DNA from: a gamma proteobacterium symbiont of Taylorina sp. | GTDB taxonomy: Bacteria; Pseudomonadota; Gammaproteobacteria; GRL18 | DNA length: 64,000 nucleotides | Assembly (NCBI GenBank): GCA_025655455.1 | Contig: JAHXIV010000082.1 | Location: 1-64,000, forward strand | Direction: 5' to 3' | Shown: in pieces, positions 63,876 to 64,000 of the stretch | Numbering within the stretch: position 1 is the stretch's first letter | How the letters are laid out: every line of letters starts with the position of its first letter | Made by a program: the position numbers and the translations under genes | The notes under the pieces: model-generated | Seen by the model: only the letters and a program-made list of their open reading frames with translations | Told to the model about the DNA's origin: nothing | Database searches by the model: none

Positions 63876-64000
63876 ATGAATAATACATACAATCCTTATT
63901 CAATCAGAATGAATGAAACAGCTAATAGTTTTGCAATGAAAAAACATCTAAAGCAGGAATTCTCTGAGCTGGGCAATTATGAGAAAAAAACGAACAATAC
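63876..64000 (+). CDS. Start of an unknown protein, cut by the window edge
   Basis: GAGG lies about nine bases before this ATG. The visible 41 residues (MNNTYNPYSIRMNETANSFA, then helical KKHLKQEFSELGNYEKKTNN) are hydrophilic with no signal peptide. Function cannot be judged. Confidence 0.45.
   Translation, partial: MNNTYNPYSIRMNETANSFAMKKHLKQEFSELGNYEKKTNN

Noticed and set aside
1-64000. CRISPR arrays, tRNA or rRNA genes, complete prophage or intact insertion sequence
   Set aside because: No regularly spaced identical repeats, cloverleaf candidates, rRNA sequence, phage structural genes or complete transposase were seen by eye.

Overview
The window is AT-rich bacterial chromosome from a gammaproteobacterium. 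The evidence is dnaX-ybaB-recR beside a 4.5S RNA gene, the orn / M48 peptidase / cytochrome c / rsgA neighbourhood, and slyX, yfbR-like, grxC-like and cheV-like genes. A small Gly/Asn-rich exported protein resembling sulfur globule proteins, plus many c-di-GMP and chemotaxis genes, suggests a motile or surface-associated sulfur oxidiser (Thiotrichales/Beggiatoaceae-like). That placement is inference.

Layout: 1-1.2 kb, two decayed genes. 1.2-7.4 kb, PLP enzyme, Crp/Fnr regulator, RND adaptor and pump, small lipoprotein. 7.4-10.5 kb, a leftward peroxide-defence operon (Prx5-glutaredoxin, rubrerythrin, HPP membrane protein) opposite a DUF2892 gene. 10.5-16.7 kb, PAS-GGDEF-EAL protein, large repeat protein with a FecR-like end, M48 lipoprotein, nitroreductase. 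17-26.8 kb is accessory: an unknown membrane-anchored protein, a 1231-residue exported protein divergent from a two-domain 'dead' cysteine-peptidase protein, and small membrane proteins. 26.9-38 kb is mostly housekeeping (flavoprotein, slyX, cheV, orn, M48, rsgA), then a Ca-binding protein, an HDOD protein and an XRE regulator. 38-40 kb holds a remnant, a HEPN/MNT toxin-antitoxin pair and a possible group II intron scrap. 40-43 kb is recR-ybaB-dnaX-ffs. 43-50.5 kb holds signalling genes, a hemerythrin-like protein, a glutaredoxin and an ABC exporter. 50.5-56.2 kb is a second RND pair and two nucleotidases. 56.2-64 kb holds a transposase scrap, the sulfur-globule-like gene, a Na/Pi cotransporter, an MCP, a PAS-GGDEF protein and a decayed antitoxin.

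The most unusual signals are two. (1) A dispersed ~90-nt palindromic element occurs four times, each time directly 3' of a plus-strand gene. Its arms co-vary, and a loop-to-tail pairing (CAAACAT/ATGTTTG, changed to CTAACAT/ATGTTAG in one copy) is also preserved. (2) An exported protein joins a caspase-like domain, a PEGA domain and a LapG-like transglutaminase-fold domain, with the expected nucleophilic cysteine replaced by serine in both peptidase folds. It is transcribed divergently from a giant exported protein with a cysteine-rich tail.
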